This document shows, in pieces, positions 17,843 to 27,231 of a DNA stretch of 64,000 bases (its first letter is position 1; each line of letters begins with the position of its first letter). Source of the DNA: Xanthomonas chitinilytica (GTDB lineage: Bacteria; Pseudomonadota; Gammaproteobacteria; Xanthomonadales; Xanthomonadaceae); the NCBI RefSeq assembly GCF_026107455.2, contig NZ_JAPCHY010000007.1, positions 1 through 64,000 on the forward strand, written 5' to 3'. A program made the position numbers and the translations under genes. The notes beneath the pieces were generated by a model. It saw only the letters and a list, made by a program, of their open reading frames with translations, did not search any database and was not told the DNA's origin.

Positions 17843-17870
17843 AAGCCGCGGCCCCGCCGCGGCTTTTGTC
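17843..17870 (+). terminator. Rho-independent terminator after fliP
   Basis: A perfect 9-bp stem AAGCCGCGG / CCGCGGCTT (17843-17851 and 17857-17865) is followed by a T-rich run from 17864. It ends the fliL-fliP transcript. Confidence 0.85.
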
Positions 17871-17914
17871 TGCTTCTTCGCCCATCGGCGTGAGGAATCC
17901 ATTCCAGGACCTGT

Positions 17915-17977
17915 TCGAAGAGCTCGCGACTGACGTCGCTCCTACGGTAGGAGCGACGTCAGTCGCGAGCTCTTCGA
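17915..17977. repeat. Perfect 31-bp inverted repeat of GTAG-type REP units
   Basis: Arms 17915-17945 and 17947-17977 are exact reverse complements with a single G between them. Each arm carries GTAGGAGCGACGTCAGTCGC, which itself can fold (GCGAC / GTCGC). It is a head-to-head REP pair (BIME-like). It sits between the fliP terminator and the minus-strand hydrolase and could end that gene's transcript. Nothing else is seen in 17784-18197. Confidence 0.9.
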
Positions 17978-18197
17978 GCCGTAGCAAGAGCCCCCGGAAA
18001 CCCGCCTCGCCCGCAGACGGACGAAGAACTTCCTGCCTGGGCAACCGGGAAGCGGTTGCTTCCACCGCGGTTGCCCGGGCCGTTGACTGGGGCACCATCG
18101 CCTGCCGTTGCCATCGCTTTGGCCATTGCCGGCGCGATGCGAGCGGCCGTCGACCCAATCAACCGGCAAGCGGCTTCGACCGGCGCGGATGGCCCGA

Positions 18198-20537
18198 TCA
18201 GTCGGCCTCCCGATCCGCACCGGGAAACCGCAGCGGGACGCGGATGCTGCTGTCGGAATGCCAGTCGATGCGCAGCGGTTCGCCGGCATCGGCGACCGAC
18301 TCGTCGCTGACGTCACGCCCGGTTCCGTGGTTGACCTGGTGCCAGGCGTCCTTGAGCACGTCCACGACCACCAGCAGGCGGCTGCCCGGCGCCATCCGGC
18401 GCCCGGTCATGCGCGTGCGCTCGAACGGCAGCAACGTCCATTCGCCCGGTTCGAGCAATGTCCGTGCGCTCATGTCGCGGACGTGGCTGGCACGCCCCAG
18501 GTAGTAGGACAACTGCATGCTGCGGCCGTCCTGCATCAGCTCGTACAGCGATACGGTGAAATCGACATCGCGCTTGTTGATGCGCACTTTCAGCTCGCCC
18601 GAAAACGTCCCGACCACATCGACGGGCTGTTCGAATGCGTCGCTGACGAAGGACAGGCCGCTTCCGGGCTCCGGCGCATCGCGGACGACGGGGTCGGGGT
18701 AATAGGAATGCCGTGAAATGCCGCGATCCGCGAAATCCACGCCCTGGCTCAGGTAACCGCCCTGCCGGGGTGCTTGCCGGCTCAATCGATGGTGCGGCCC
18801 CTCGCGTTCGGTGGATAGATACAGCGTGGCGTATCCGCCGGCCGCCGCGTCGAGCGAGGCCGCATGGCCCCAGCGGTCGGCGCCCATCAACTGGTAGTTG
18901 ACCCGGCCGGCGAGCAACGGCGGACGTTCCGCTCCGCGCAGCACGTGATCCAGCCACTGGAAGGTGAGCGCCTGGGTATCGAACTGCGCGGAGGCATCCA
19001 GCGCATGGCCGCGCAACTGCATGGGCTTGAACGACGCCTGCGCCCCGAAATGGTCGTACGGGCCGATCAGCAGCGTGTGGTCGGCCTCCGGCAGGTGCCG
19101 GTAGTGCTCCTTGAAATAATGCAGCGCGGAGACCTGCCCATCATCGTAATAACCGGTGATCGACAGCACCGGGATGGTGATGCCCGCATATTCCGCGCCA
19201 TACGGCACCATGGCTTGCCAATAGGCGTCGTAGCCCGGGTGCGACAGCCAGCGTTGCAGCCACGGGTTGGGCGTGCCGTCCACCTGGTCGATCTCGCGGT
19301 ACGGGCGTCCGGATGCGTACCAGCTGTCGGCAAGGCCGGCCCAGCGTTCGCGCTGGGCATAGGTTTCGTCGTCGAGCAGCCGGTTGTTGGCGACGTAGAA
19401 CGGCCACGCATAGTTGGCGGTCAGAAAGACGTTGTTCTCCATCGGCAGGCCGAGGCCGGGGATCGCCGCCACGTACGGCACGATGGTCTTCAATGCCGGG
19501 TGCCGGTGCTTTGCCGCCGCCCATGCGGCGAATCCCAGATAGCTGCCGCCGTACATCGCGACCCGGCCATCGTTCCATGGCTGGCGGCTGATCCAGTCGA
19601 TCGCGGCATGCGCATCTTCGCCCTCGTGCTCGTAGGGAGCGCTCTCGCCGCTGCCCAGCCGCTTGCCGCGCGCGTCCACCACGACCCCGGCATAGCCTCT
19701 TGCCGCCGCCTGCACCGCCTGGCCCCGGTTCCGTGCCGGATCGGTGTAGATGGTGAACTGCATCGCCGCCGGCAGCGCCGCATCGTCGCCGCGGCGACGG
19801 GCCAGGTGCGCCGACAGGGTGATTCCTCCCGGAACGGGAATCATCACCTCGTCGTCGATCAGGAAGCGCCGCTCCTCGTCCTCCCGCACCAGCGCCGGCG
19901 CCAGGGCCCCGGCCGCCCGATAGGCCTGCACGAAAGCCGATTGGCGGACGAGTTCGAGCGCAGCCGTTCGTGGAATCGTCCGGTCGCCCGCATGCCCGGC
20001 AACGGCCTGCCGCAGCCGGCCGGACGCCGCTGCCACGTCGGCGACGAACCAGTAATGGGTCTGCACCGCGGCAAGATCGTCCAGTTGCGCGAACCTCGCC
20101 CTGAAGGCATCGGCATAGGCCTGCTCGAAACGGGCGCCTCCCGCGGCCCCGGCTTCGGCCAGCAACAGATAGGGCATCCAGCGTTGCGCCCGCTCGGCAT
20201 CGCCGTCGGCCACGAACGCAGCGACCAGGGATTCGATGGAGGCCGCCGCGTCCCGGTGACGGCCGGCGACGATCTGGAGCTGGCTGCGTTGCGTGGGTGC
20301 GAGCTCCTCGGCACCGGGTCTGTCCCCGTCGAGCAGCGACTGCGATATCCGCGCCAGCGATGCCTCGACCCGTGCCGGGTCGGCATTGGCCGGCAGCGAC
20401 CAGGCAAGAGCATCCACGTCCGTCCCCGCCGCTGCCGGTTGCGCCGCCAGCAGGAGCAGGACGCAGAAGCAGGAAAAAAGCCGCGAACGCCATGACCAGC
20501 GCCGTTCGCATACCGATGCGGAAACGATCTTGTCCAA
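18198..20537 (-). CDS. Secreted CocE/NonD (S15-type) alpha/beta hydrolase
   Basis: A 779-residue exported hydrolase related to X-Pro dipeptidyl-peptidase and cocaine esterase. A basic N-terminus and hydrophobic helix ending AAQPAAAG (about 20-38) form a signal peptide. Residues 40-225 are a helical extension unlike known domains to my eye. The S15 hydrolase core follows, with nucleophile Ser332 in GGSYLG, acid Asp465 in GYYDDG and His496 in GPYDHFG. The C-terminal jelly-roll region starts near 575 and contains DVVGTFSGELKVRI. The substrate is unknown. It has no flagellar relative and interrupts the fli cluster on the opposite strand, next to a REP palindrome, so later insertion is likely. Confidence 0.88.
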   Translation of the reverse strand: MDKIVSASVCERRWSWRSRLFSCFCVLLLLAAQPAAAGTDVDALAWSLPANADPARVEASLARISQSLLDGDRPGAEELAPTQRSQLQIVAGRHRDAAASIESLVAAFVADGDAERAQRWMPYLLLAEAGAAGGARFEQAYADAFRARFAQLDDLAAVQTHYWFVADVAAASGRLRQAVAGHAGDRTIPRTAALELVRQSAFVQAYRAAGALAPALVREDEERRFLIDDEVMIPVPGGITLSAHLARRRGDDAALPAAMQFTIYTDPARNRGQAVQAAARGYAGVVVDARGKRLGSGESAPYEHEGEDAHAAIDWISRQPWNDGRVAMYGGSYLGFAAWAAAKHRHPALKTIVPYVAAIPGLGLPMENNVFLTANYAWPFYVANNRLLDDETYAQRERWAGLADSWYASGRPYREIDQVDGTPNPWLQRWLSHPGYDAYWQAMVPYGAEYAGITIPVLSITGYYDDGQVSALHYFKEHYRHLPEADHTLLIGPYDHFGAQASFKPMQLRGHALDASAQFDTQALTFQWLDHVLRGAERPPLLAGRVNYQLMGADRWGHAASLDAAAGGYATLYLSTEREGPHHRLSRQAPRQGGYLSQGVDFADRGISRHSYYPDPVVRDAPEPGSGLSFVSDAFEQPVDVVGTFSGELKVRINKRDVDFTVSLYELMQDGRSMQLSYYLGRASHVRDMSARTLLEPGEWTLLPFERTRMTGRRMAPGSRLLVVVDVLKDAWHQVNHGTGRDVSDESVADAGEPLRIDWHSDSSIRVPLRFPGADREAD

Positions 20538-20728
20538 AGTGTCTTCCTTGTGGCGCTGCGGCCCGGGTCGGCCGGGCCGCAGCGGAGCGCGGGCCGGGCA
20601 CCGATTATGCTGGCCCGCGACCCGGCCGCCTATGGCCAGGGGCGCCGGGCACCGGAAGCCCGACGACCAGGCGGCAACAGCCGGGGCGACCGCCGCGGAC
20701 CCGCGGCGGCGGAATGCCGGCGCCGTTC

Positions 20729-20745
20729 TGGCACCGGGCTTGCAT
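20729..20745 (+). promoter_or_regulatory. Sigma-54 promoter of fliQ
   Basis: TGGCAC-N5-TTGCA, the best -24/-12 match in the window (GG 20730-20731, GC 20742-20743). The expected transcript start (20754-20755) is within two bases of the fliQ ATG, so the mRNA may be leaderless. Confidence 0.9.
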
Positions 20746-20755
20746 CAGCCCCGGC

Positions 20756-21025
20756 ATGACTCCCGAACTCGCCCTCACCGAACTGCGCGGCGGCCTGATG
20801 GCCGTGCTCTGGGTCGCCGGACCGCTGCTGCTCACCGTGCTGGTGGTCGGCGTCGTGGTCGGCATCATCCAGGCCGCCACCCAGCTCAACGAACCCACCA
20901 TCGCCTTCGTCTCCAAGGCCGCGGCCCTCACCGTGGCGCTGTTCGCGCTGGGCAGCCTGCTGGTCGGCCACCTGGTCGAATTCACCACGCTGCTGTTCCA
21001 GCGCATCCCGCACCTGATCGGATAG
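20756..21025 (+). CDS. fliQ: Flagellar export gate protein FliQ
   Basis: FliQ contributes four subunits to the export gate around FliP and FliR. The 89-residue protein begins MTPELALTELRGGLMAVLWV and has two membrane helices, with the family motif GIIQAATQLNEPTIAFVSK between them. ATG 20756 gives exactly the normal start and length. There is no room for a ribosome site in the predicted sigma-54 transcript. fliR follows after 7 bases. Confidence 0.95.
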   Translation: MTPELALTELRGGLMAVLWVAGPLLLTVLVVGVVVGIIQAATQLNEPTIAFVSKAAALTVALFALGSLLVGHLVEFTTLLFQRIPHLIG

Positions 21026-21032
21026 CCCCGCG

Positions 21033-21824
21033 ATGGATGCCGCCACCCGCATGGCCATCGACGGCCAGCAGGCCTTCGCCATCATCGGCACGGTGCTGTG
21101 GGTGGCGCTGCGCATCGGCGCCATGCTGATGGCGATGCCGCTGGTCGGTACCCGCGCGGTGCCGGCGCGGATCCGCGCGCTGGTGGCCATCGCCCTGGCG
21201 CTGGCGCTGGCGCCGATCCTGCCGCCGGTGCCGGCATGGGACGGTTTCGATGCGGCCACCGTGCTCACCATTGCCCGCGAGCTGGCCATCGGGGTGTCGA
21301 TCGGCTTCATGCTGCGGCTGGTGTTCGAAGCCGGCGCGCTGGCCGGCGAACTGATCGCCCAGGGCACCGGCCTGGCCTTCGCGCAGATGACCGACCCGCT
21401 GCGCGGCGGCAGCTCCGGCGTGATCGGGCAATGGTTCTACCTGCTGTTCGGCCTGCTGTTCTTCACCGCCAACGGCCACCTGGCGTTGATCGCGCTGCTG
21501 GTGGACAGCTACAAGGCGTTGCCCATCGGCACCGCCCTGCCCGACCCGCATGCCCTGGCCGCGGCCGCACCGACCTTCGTGCTGCAGGTGTTCCGCGGCG
21601 CGCTGGCGCTGGCCATCCCGCTGACCGTGGCGATGCTGGCGGTGAACCTGGCCTTCGGTGCGCTGGCACGCGCGGCGCCGGCGTTGAACCCGATCCAGCT
21701 CGGCCTGCCGGTGTCGCTGCTGCTGGGCCTGACGCTGCTGGCGGTCATGGCCGGGGAAATGGGGCCACCGGTGCAGCGCCTGTTCGACCAGGCCTTCGAC
21801 GCGGCGCGCCAGGTCGTCACCTGA
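21033..21824 (+). CDS. fliR: Flagellar export gate protein FliR
   Basis: FliR is the single-copy subunit that completes the FliPQR gate and contacts FlhB. The 263-residue protein has about six to seven membrane helices with short charged loops. It contains the family pattern RIGAMLMAMPLVGTRAVPAR near the N-terminus and a segment in the middle around AGELIAQGTGLAFAQMTDPL. Its length is standard. It lies directly after fliQ and is followed by a 265-base gap with another sigma-54 promoter. Confidence 0.95.
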   Translation: MDAATRMAIDGQQAFAIIGTVLWVALRIGAMLMAMPLVGTRAVPARIRALVAIALALALAPILPPVPAWDGFDAATVLTIARELAIGVSIGFMLRLVFEAGALAGELIAQGTGLAFAQMTDPLRGGSSGVIGQWFYLLFGLLFFTANGHLALIALLVDSYKALPIGTALPDPHALAAAAPTFVLQVFRGALALAIPLTVAMLAVNLAFGALARAAPALNPIQLGLPVSLLLGLTLLAVMAGEMGPPVQRLFDQAFDAARQVVT

Positions 21825-22040
21825 ACCTGCGGCGAGGGCAGCTTCGGCATCGGCGGTGATGCGCCGGCGCGCTTTCCCTCGCCAGATCCAGCACCGCCAG
21901 CGCGTCCCCGTGGCTCCGAGGCGCCACGCCTGCCGTTCCCTGCGGCGGCTGCCACGGCCTTGCCTGCTGCCGTTCCGGCTGGCCGCCGGGCGGAACCGGG
22001 CCGCACCGGCATGCCCGCCCGGGCCGGCCCCGCGCGCCGC

Positions 22041-22057
22041 CGGAACGGCGCTTGCAT
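22041..22057 (+). promoter_or_regulatory. Sigma-54 promoter of flhB-flhA
   Basis: CGGAAC-N5-CTTGCA, with GG at 22042-22043 and GC at 22054-22055, 10 bases apart. The transcript start near 22066 lies about 24 bases before the flhB ATG. The remaining gap after fliR shows nothing else. Confidence 0.8.
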
Positions 22058-22089
22058 CGGCCACGGCAGCCCCCTGCCAGCACAGCCCG

Positions 22090-23220
22090 ATGTCCGAGAA
22101 CGAACAAGCCGGCGAAAAGACCGAACAACCTACCGAAAAACGCCTGCGCGACGCCCGCGAACAGGGCAACATCCCGCGTTCGCGCGAACTGGCCACCGCC
22201 GCCGTGTTCACCGCCGGCGTGCTGGCGCTGATGGTCTTCTCCGGTTCCATGGCCCGCGCGGCACTGGGCTGGATGCGGCTGGCGCTGTCGCCGGAACCGA
22301 CCCTGCGGCATACGCCGATGGCGCTGTTCGGCCACGCCGGCGAGCTGCTGCTGCGGCTGATGCTGGCGATCGCGCCGCTGATGGTGGTGTGCGTGCTGGC
22401 CAGCTTCCTGGCACCGTCGCTGATGGGCGGGCTGCGCTGGTCCGCCAAATCGATGACGCCGGATTTCAAGCGGCTCAATCCCCTGGCCGGCCTCAAGCGC
22501 CTGTACGGCCCGGAGGCCATCGCCGAGTTCATCAAGTCGCTGCTGCGCGTGGCCTTCGTCGGCCTGGCCGCGGGGTTGTGCGTGTGGCACGGCATCGACT
22601 CCCTGCGCGGGCTGCTGCACCAGCCGCTGGAACGCGCCCTGGTCAATGGCCTGGGATTCACCCTGAAACTGGTGCTGTCCACCGCGCTGGCCATGGCGCT
22701 GCTGGCCGCCATCGATGCCCCGTACCAGAAGTGGAACTGGCGGCGGAAGCTGAAGATGACCCGCGAGGAGCTGCGCCGCGAGCTCAAGGAGAGCGAGGGC
22801 AGCCCCGAGGTGAAGGGCCGCATCCGCCAGTTGCAGCAGCAGATGTCGCAGCGGCGGATGATGGAAGCGGTGCCGGGCGCCGACGTGGTGGTGGTCAACC
22901 CGACCCACTACGCGGTGGCGCTGAAGTACGAGGGCGGGCGCATGAACGCCCCCACCGTGGTCGCCCTGGGCGTGGACGAAGTGGCGCTGCGCATCCGTGA
23001 AGTGGCCGACGGCAACCGGGTCGCCATCGTCTCGGCACCGCCTTTGGCACGCGCCTTGTATCGGGAAGGGCAACTCGGCAAGGAAATTCCCGTGAGACTG
23101 TATTCGGCCGTCGCCCAGGTCCTGTCCTACGTCTACCAGCTGCGCAGCTGGCGCAGCGGCCCGATGCCGCCGCAGCCGGCCTTCGAGGTCGACGAATTCG
23201 GCAATGGAGGCCGCGCATGA
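22090..23220 (+). CDS. flhB: Flagellar export switch protein FlhB
   Basis: FlhB sits at the export gate and changes substrate class from hook to filament after self-cleavage. The 376-residue protein begins MSENEQAGEKTEQPTEKRLR, the family start. It has four membrane helices (about 35-210) and a cytoplasmic domain with the autocleavage site NPTH at 270-273. ATG 22090 is the first start after the sigma-54 promoter. The end overlaps flhA by 4 bases. Confidence 0.96.
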   Translation: MSENEQAGEKTEQPTEKRLRDAREQGNIPRSRELATAAVFTAGVLALMVFSGSMARAALGWMRLALSPEPTLRHTPMALFGHAGELLLRLMLAIAPLMVVCVLASFLAPSLMGGLRWSAKSMTPDFKRLNPLAGLKRLYGPEAIAEFIKSLLRVAFVGLAAGLCVWHGIDSLRGLLHQPLERALVNGLGFTLKLVLSTALAMALLAAIDAPYQKWNWRRKLKMTREELRRELKESEGSPEVKGRIRQLQQQMSQRRMMEAVPGADVVVVNPTHYAVALKYEGGRMNAPTVVALGVDEVALRIREVADGNRVAIVSAPPLARALYREGQLGKEIPVRLYSAVAQVLSYVYQLRSWRSGPMPPQPAFEVDEFGNGGRA

Positions 23221-25319
23221 GCGCCCAGCCCGCCCCGATGAACGCCCGCAGGCTGCTGGGCATGGTGCGCAACGGCCTGGGCGCGCCGCTGATCGTGCTG
23301 GCGCTGCTGGCGATGGTGGTGGTGCCGCTGGCCCCGCCCGTGCTCGACGCGTTGTTCACCTTCAACATCGCCATCTCGCTGATGGTGCTGCTGGCGGTGG
23401 TGTACGTGAAGCGTCCGCTGGATTTCACCATCTTCCCGATCGTGCTGCTGGTCACCACGATGCTGCGGCTGGCGCTGAACGTGGCCTCCACCCGGGTGAT
23501 CCTGCTCAACGGCCAGAACGGCCACGAGGCCGCCGGCAAGGTGATCGCCGCGTTCGGCGAGTTCGTGATCGGCGGCAACTACGCGGTCGGCATCGTGGTG
23601 TTCGCGATCCTGACCATCATCAACTTCGTGGTCATCACCAAGGGCGCCGGGCGCGTGTCGGAAGTGACCGCGCGCTTCACCCTGGACGCGATGCCCGGCA
23701 AGCAGATGGCGATCGACGCCGACCTCAACGCCGGCCTGCTGACCCGCGAGGAGGCCAAGGCCCGCCGCGAGGAAGTGCGCGAGGAAGCCGACTTCTACGG
23801 CGCGATGGACGGCTCCAGCAAGTTCATCCGCGGCGATGCCATCGCCGGCATCCTGATCCTTTTCATCAACCTGATCGGCGGCCTGGCGGTCGGCGTCCTG
23901 CAGCACGGCATGCCGTTCGGCGACGCCGCCGCCACCTACACCCTGCTGTCCATCGGCGATGGCCTGGTGGCGCAGCTGCCGGCGCTGCTGGTGTCCTCGG
24001 CGGTGGCGATGCTGGTCACCCGCGCCTCGCGCGCGCAGGACATGAGCCAGGCGATGATGGGCCAGGTGTTCGGCCAGCAGCGTGCGCTGGCCATCGCCGC
24101 CGCCATCCTCGGCCTGGTCGGGCTGGTGCCGGGCATGCCCAACGTCGCTTTCCTGACGCTGGCGGCAATCCTCGGCTTCCTCGCCTGGAAGCTGTGGAAA
24201 CGCGAGCAGCGGCCGGCACCCGACGCGGCCGCGGCCGGGCCGACCGGCGCCAACGGCCTGCCGCTGCCGGTTCCGCAGCCCTCGCCCAGCGCCGAACTGA
24301 CCTGGGACGAACTGCGTCCGGTGGATCCGCTGGGCCTGGAAGTGGGCTACCGGCTGATCCCGCTGGTGGACAAGACCCAGGGCGGCGAGCTGATGGCGCG
24401 CATCAAGGGCGTGCGCCGCAAGCTCACCCAGGACCTGGGCTTCCTGATCCCCTCGGTCCACATCCGCGACAACCTGGAACTGCCGGCCAGCGGCTACCGC
24501 CTGCTGATCCACGGCGTGCCGGTGGCCACCGCCGAGATCCACCCCGACCGCGAACTGGCGCTGGACCCGGGCAGCGCGCTGGGCACCCTGGAAGGCATCG
24601 CCGGCAAGGACCCCGCGTTCGGCCTGGACGCGACCTGGATCCAGCCGCACCAACGGCCCAATGCCGAATCGCTGGGCTACACCGTGGTCGATCCGGCCAC
24701 CGTGGTCGCCACCCACCTGTCGCACCTGATCCGCGAGCACGCGCCCGAACTGCTCGGCCACGAGGAAGTGCAGCAGCTGCTGGCCAACCTGGCCAAGAGC
24801 GCGCCGAAGCTGGTCGAGGACCTCACCCCCAAGGCGCTGCCGCTGTCGGTGGTGGTGCGGGTGCTGCAGAACCTGCTGGTCGAGCGCATCCCGGTGCGCC
24901 AGCTGCGCAAGATCGTCGAGGCGCTGGTGGAGAACGCCGCGCAGACCCAGGACCCGGCCGCGCTGACCGCCGCGGTACGCAACGCGCTGGGCCGCTTCAT
25001 CGTGCAGGAGATCGCCGGGATGTCGCCGGAACTGCCGGTGTTCACCCTCAACCCGCAACTGGAACGCGTCTTGCAGGAATCCACGCAGGGCAACGGCGCC
25101 GCGCTGGAACCCGGTCTCGCCGAGCGACTGCACCAGAGTCTGGCCGACTGCGTCGGCAAGCAGGAAGCGAAGAACGAGCCGGCCGTGGTGCTGGTACCCG
25201 GTCCGGTCCGCGCCGCGCTGGCGCGCCTGGTCCGACACAGCGTCCCCTCGCTGTCGGTCCTGGCCTACAGCGAGGTACCGGAGGACAAGCGCCTGAAACT
25301 GGTCGGAACGATCAGCTGA
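23217..25319 (+). CDS. flhA: Flagellar export gate protein FlhA
   Basis: FlhA forms the nonameric ring that receives export substrates and uses the proton gradient. The 700-residue product has eight membrane helices in the N-terminal half. The FHIPEP signature is at about 146-165 (GRVSEVTARFTLDAMPGKQM). A linker at about 325-365 leads to the cytoplasmic ring domain (LGLEVGYRLIPLVD onwards). Its length is normal. It is coupled to flhB by ATGA. The 157-base gap to flhF shows no recognisable promoter. Confidence 0.97.
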   Translation: MSAQPAPMNARRLLGMVRNGLGAPLIVLALLAMVVVPLAPPVLDALFTFNIAISLMVLLAVVYVKRPLDFTIFPIVLLVTTMLRLALNVASTRVILLNGQNGHEAAGKVIAAFGEFVIGGNYAVGIVVFAILTIINFVVITKGAGRVSEVTARFTLDAMPGKQMAIDADLNAGLLTREEAKARREEVREEADFYGAMDGSSKFIRGDAIAGILILFINLIGGLAVGVLQHGMPFGDAAATYTLLSIGDGLVAQLPALLVSSAVAMLVTRASRAQDMSQAMMGQVFGQQRALAIAAAILGLVGLVPGMPNVAFLTLAAILGFLAWKLWKREQRPAPDAAAAGPTGANGLPLPVPQPSPSAELTWDELRPVDPLGLEVGYRLIPLVDKTQGGELMARIKGVRRKLTQDLGFLIPSVHIRDNLELPASGYRLLIHGVPVATAEIHPDRELALDPGSALGTLEGIAGKDPAFGLDATWIQPHQRPNAESLGYTVVDPATVVATHLSHLIREHAPELLGHEEVQQLLANLAKSAPKLVEDLTPKALPLSVVVRVLQNLLVERIPVRQLRKIVEALVENAAQTQDPAALTAAVRNALGRFIVQEIAGMSPELPVFTLNPQLERVLQESTQGNGAALEPGLAERLHQSLADCVGKQEAKNEPAVVLVPGPVRAALARLVRHSVPSLSVLAYSEVPEDKRLKLVGTIS

Positions 25320-25476
25320 CGGCGACCGGAATCCGGCGCCCGCGCCGGAAAACGGACACAAGCGACACCGCATCACCGAAACACCGAAGCAGGACCAGGA
25401 ACGCCCGTAGACGCCGCCAGAACGTCGCCCCGCATTCCCGAACGCCAACCAGAATTCAACTTCCCGGTACCACAGC

Positions 25477-27231
25477 ATGAAAATCAAACGTTTCGTCGCC
25501 TCCGATATGCGCACCGCCATGAACATGGTGCGCAAGGAACACGGTCCTGACGCTGTCATCCTGTCCAACCGGCGAATCGAGGAAGGCATCGAGATCGTCG
25601 CCGCCGCGCACTACGACGAGAGCGTGGTGCAACGCGCACTGGAAGCCGCGCGGCCGACGCCGCCGGCGGCGCCCAAGCCGCGCAGCGCGGCCGAGGCGAT
25701 GATCGCCGCGGTCACCCGCCGCAAGGCGCCGGAGCCCGAACCCGTGGCCCCCACCACCTCGGCGGTGGCCGCGCTGGCGCGCGCCGCGGTGGGCGCCACC
25801 GGACGCACCATCGAAAGCGCGCACGAACTGGGCAACGGCATTGGCAGCCGCTTCGCTTCGCTGGTCAAGCCGCGCCCGGAAGCGCATCCGGCGCTGTCCA
25901 CGCAGAGCTTCGCCACCCTGCCCTCGACCGACGAGGAACCGCCGGCGCTGCCGCCGGCACGTGCCGCCGCCGTCGCCGCGGCCGCGCCGATCAACCGCGC
26001 CCGCTTCGTCATCGACCCGCCGCTGGAGGAAATGCCGCTGATGCCGATGGCCTCCCGGGCCGCCGCAGCGGCCCCGGCCCGTCCGCAGCCGGCACCGGCG
26101 GCGATCCCCGCTCCTGCCGTGTTCGCCCCGCCGGCGGCGCAGGAACCGGCCCCGGCCATCGCCATGCCTTCGCCGGCACTGTCCGCACTGCACACCGAAG
26201 TCCCCGCCCGCGAGGTCCGCGTCCCGGCGGAAGCGGTCGAGGCAACTCCGGCCCCGGTCGCAGCCGCTGCTCCGGCTCCGCAGGCCGCAGCGCTGAGCGT
26301 GGTCCCGGTCGCCACCCAGCGTGACGACGAGCAGATCGCCCAGCTGCGCCAGGAAGTGGCCGGCATGCGGCAGATGATCGAGCGCGAGATGAACCGCTTC
26401 ACCGACGAGCGCCTGCGCGGCTGCCCGGTGCGCGCCAACGCGCTGGACCTGATGGACGAGTACGGTTTCGATGCCGGCCTGTCCCGCGACGTGGCGATGG
26501 CGATGCCGGCCGACACCGAGGCCCATCGCGCCCGCGGCCTGATGCTGGGGCTGATCTCGAAGAAGCTGCCGATCGCCCCGGTCGACCCGATCGAATCCGG
26601 CGGCGTGATCGCCCTGGTCGGCCCCACCGGCGCCGGCAAGACCACCACCATCGCCAAGCTGGCCTCGCGTTTCGCCGAAGCCCACGCCGCCCGCGACGTC
26701 GCCCTGGTCACCACCGATACCCAGCGCATCGGCGCCCGCGAGCAGCTGTACGGCTTCGGCCGCCAGCTCGGCATCGCCGTGCACGAGGCCAACAGCGGCA
26801 CCAACCTGAGCCAGCTGCTCGACCGCCTGGCCGACTACAAGCTGGTGCTGATCGACACCGCCGGCCTGGGCCAGCGCGACCGTGCCCTGGCCGCGCAGCT
26901 GCAGTGGCTGCGCGCCGCCGGCCAGATCCGCACCCTGCTGGTGCTGCCGGCCAACACCAGCTTCCAGGACATGGACGAGGTGGTGCGCCGCTTCGGCGCC
27001 GCCAACCCGCAGGGTGTGGTGCTGACCAAGCTGGACGAGACCGGCCGCTTCGGCAGCGCGCTGTCGGTGGCGGTCGACCACCGCCTGCCGATCACCTGGG
27101 TGACCGACGGCCAGGACGTGCCGGAGGACCTGCACCGCGCCAGCGCCGCCAATCTGGTGCTTCGCCTTGAAGATTTGCGCCGCGCGGCCGATATGCCCTG
27201 CAACCCGGAGTTGAACCATGCCGTCGCGTGA
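25477..27231 (+). CDS. flhF: Polar flagellar placement GTPase FlhF
   Basis: FlhF is an SRP-type GTPase that marks the pole where the first basal body assembles. The 584-residue protein starts MKIKRFVASDMRTAMNMVRK and then has a long Ala/Pro-rich disordered stretch (about 60-275). The helical N domain follows, then the GTPase G domain with G1 GPTGAGKTTTIAKLA at about 383-397, a DTQRIGA motif, DTAGLGQRD and TKLDET. The Pro/Ala stretch is longer than in many relatives. The end overlaps flhG by 14 bases. FlhF and FlhG together set flagellar site and number. Confidence 0.96.
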   Translation: MKIKRFVASDMRTAMNMVRKEHGPDAVILSNRRIEEGIEIVAAAHYDESVVQRALEAARPTPPAAPKPRSAAEAMIAAVTRRKAPEPEPVAPTTSAVAALARAAVGATGRTIESAHELGNGIGSRFASLVKPRPEAHPALSTQSFATLPSTDEEPPALPPARAAAVAAAAPINRARFVIDPPLEEMPLMPMASRAAAAAPARPQPAPAAIPAPAVFAPPAAQEPAPAIAMPSPALSALHTEVPAREVRVPAEAVEATPAPVAAAAPAPQAAALSVVPVATQRDDEQIAQLRQEVAGMRQMIEREMNRFTDERLRGCPVRANALDLMDEYGFDAGLSRDVAMAMPADTEAHRARGLMLGLISKKLPIAPVDPIESGGVIALVGPTGAGKTTTIAKLASRFAEAHAARDVALVTTDTQRIGAREQLYGFGRQLGIAVHEANSGTNLSQLLDRLADYKLVLIDTAGLGQRDRALAAQLQWLRAAGQIRTLLVLPANTSFQDMDEVVRRFGAANPQGVVLTKLDETGRFGSALSVAVDHRLPITWVTDGQDVPEDLHRASAANLVLRLEDLRRAADMPCNPELNHAVA

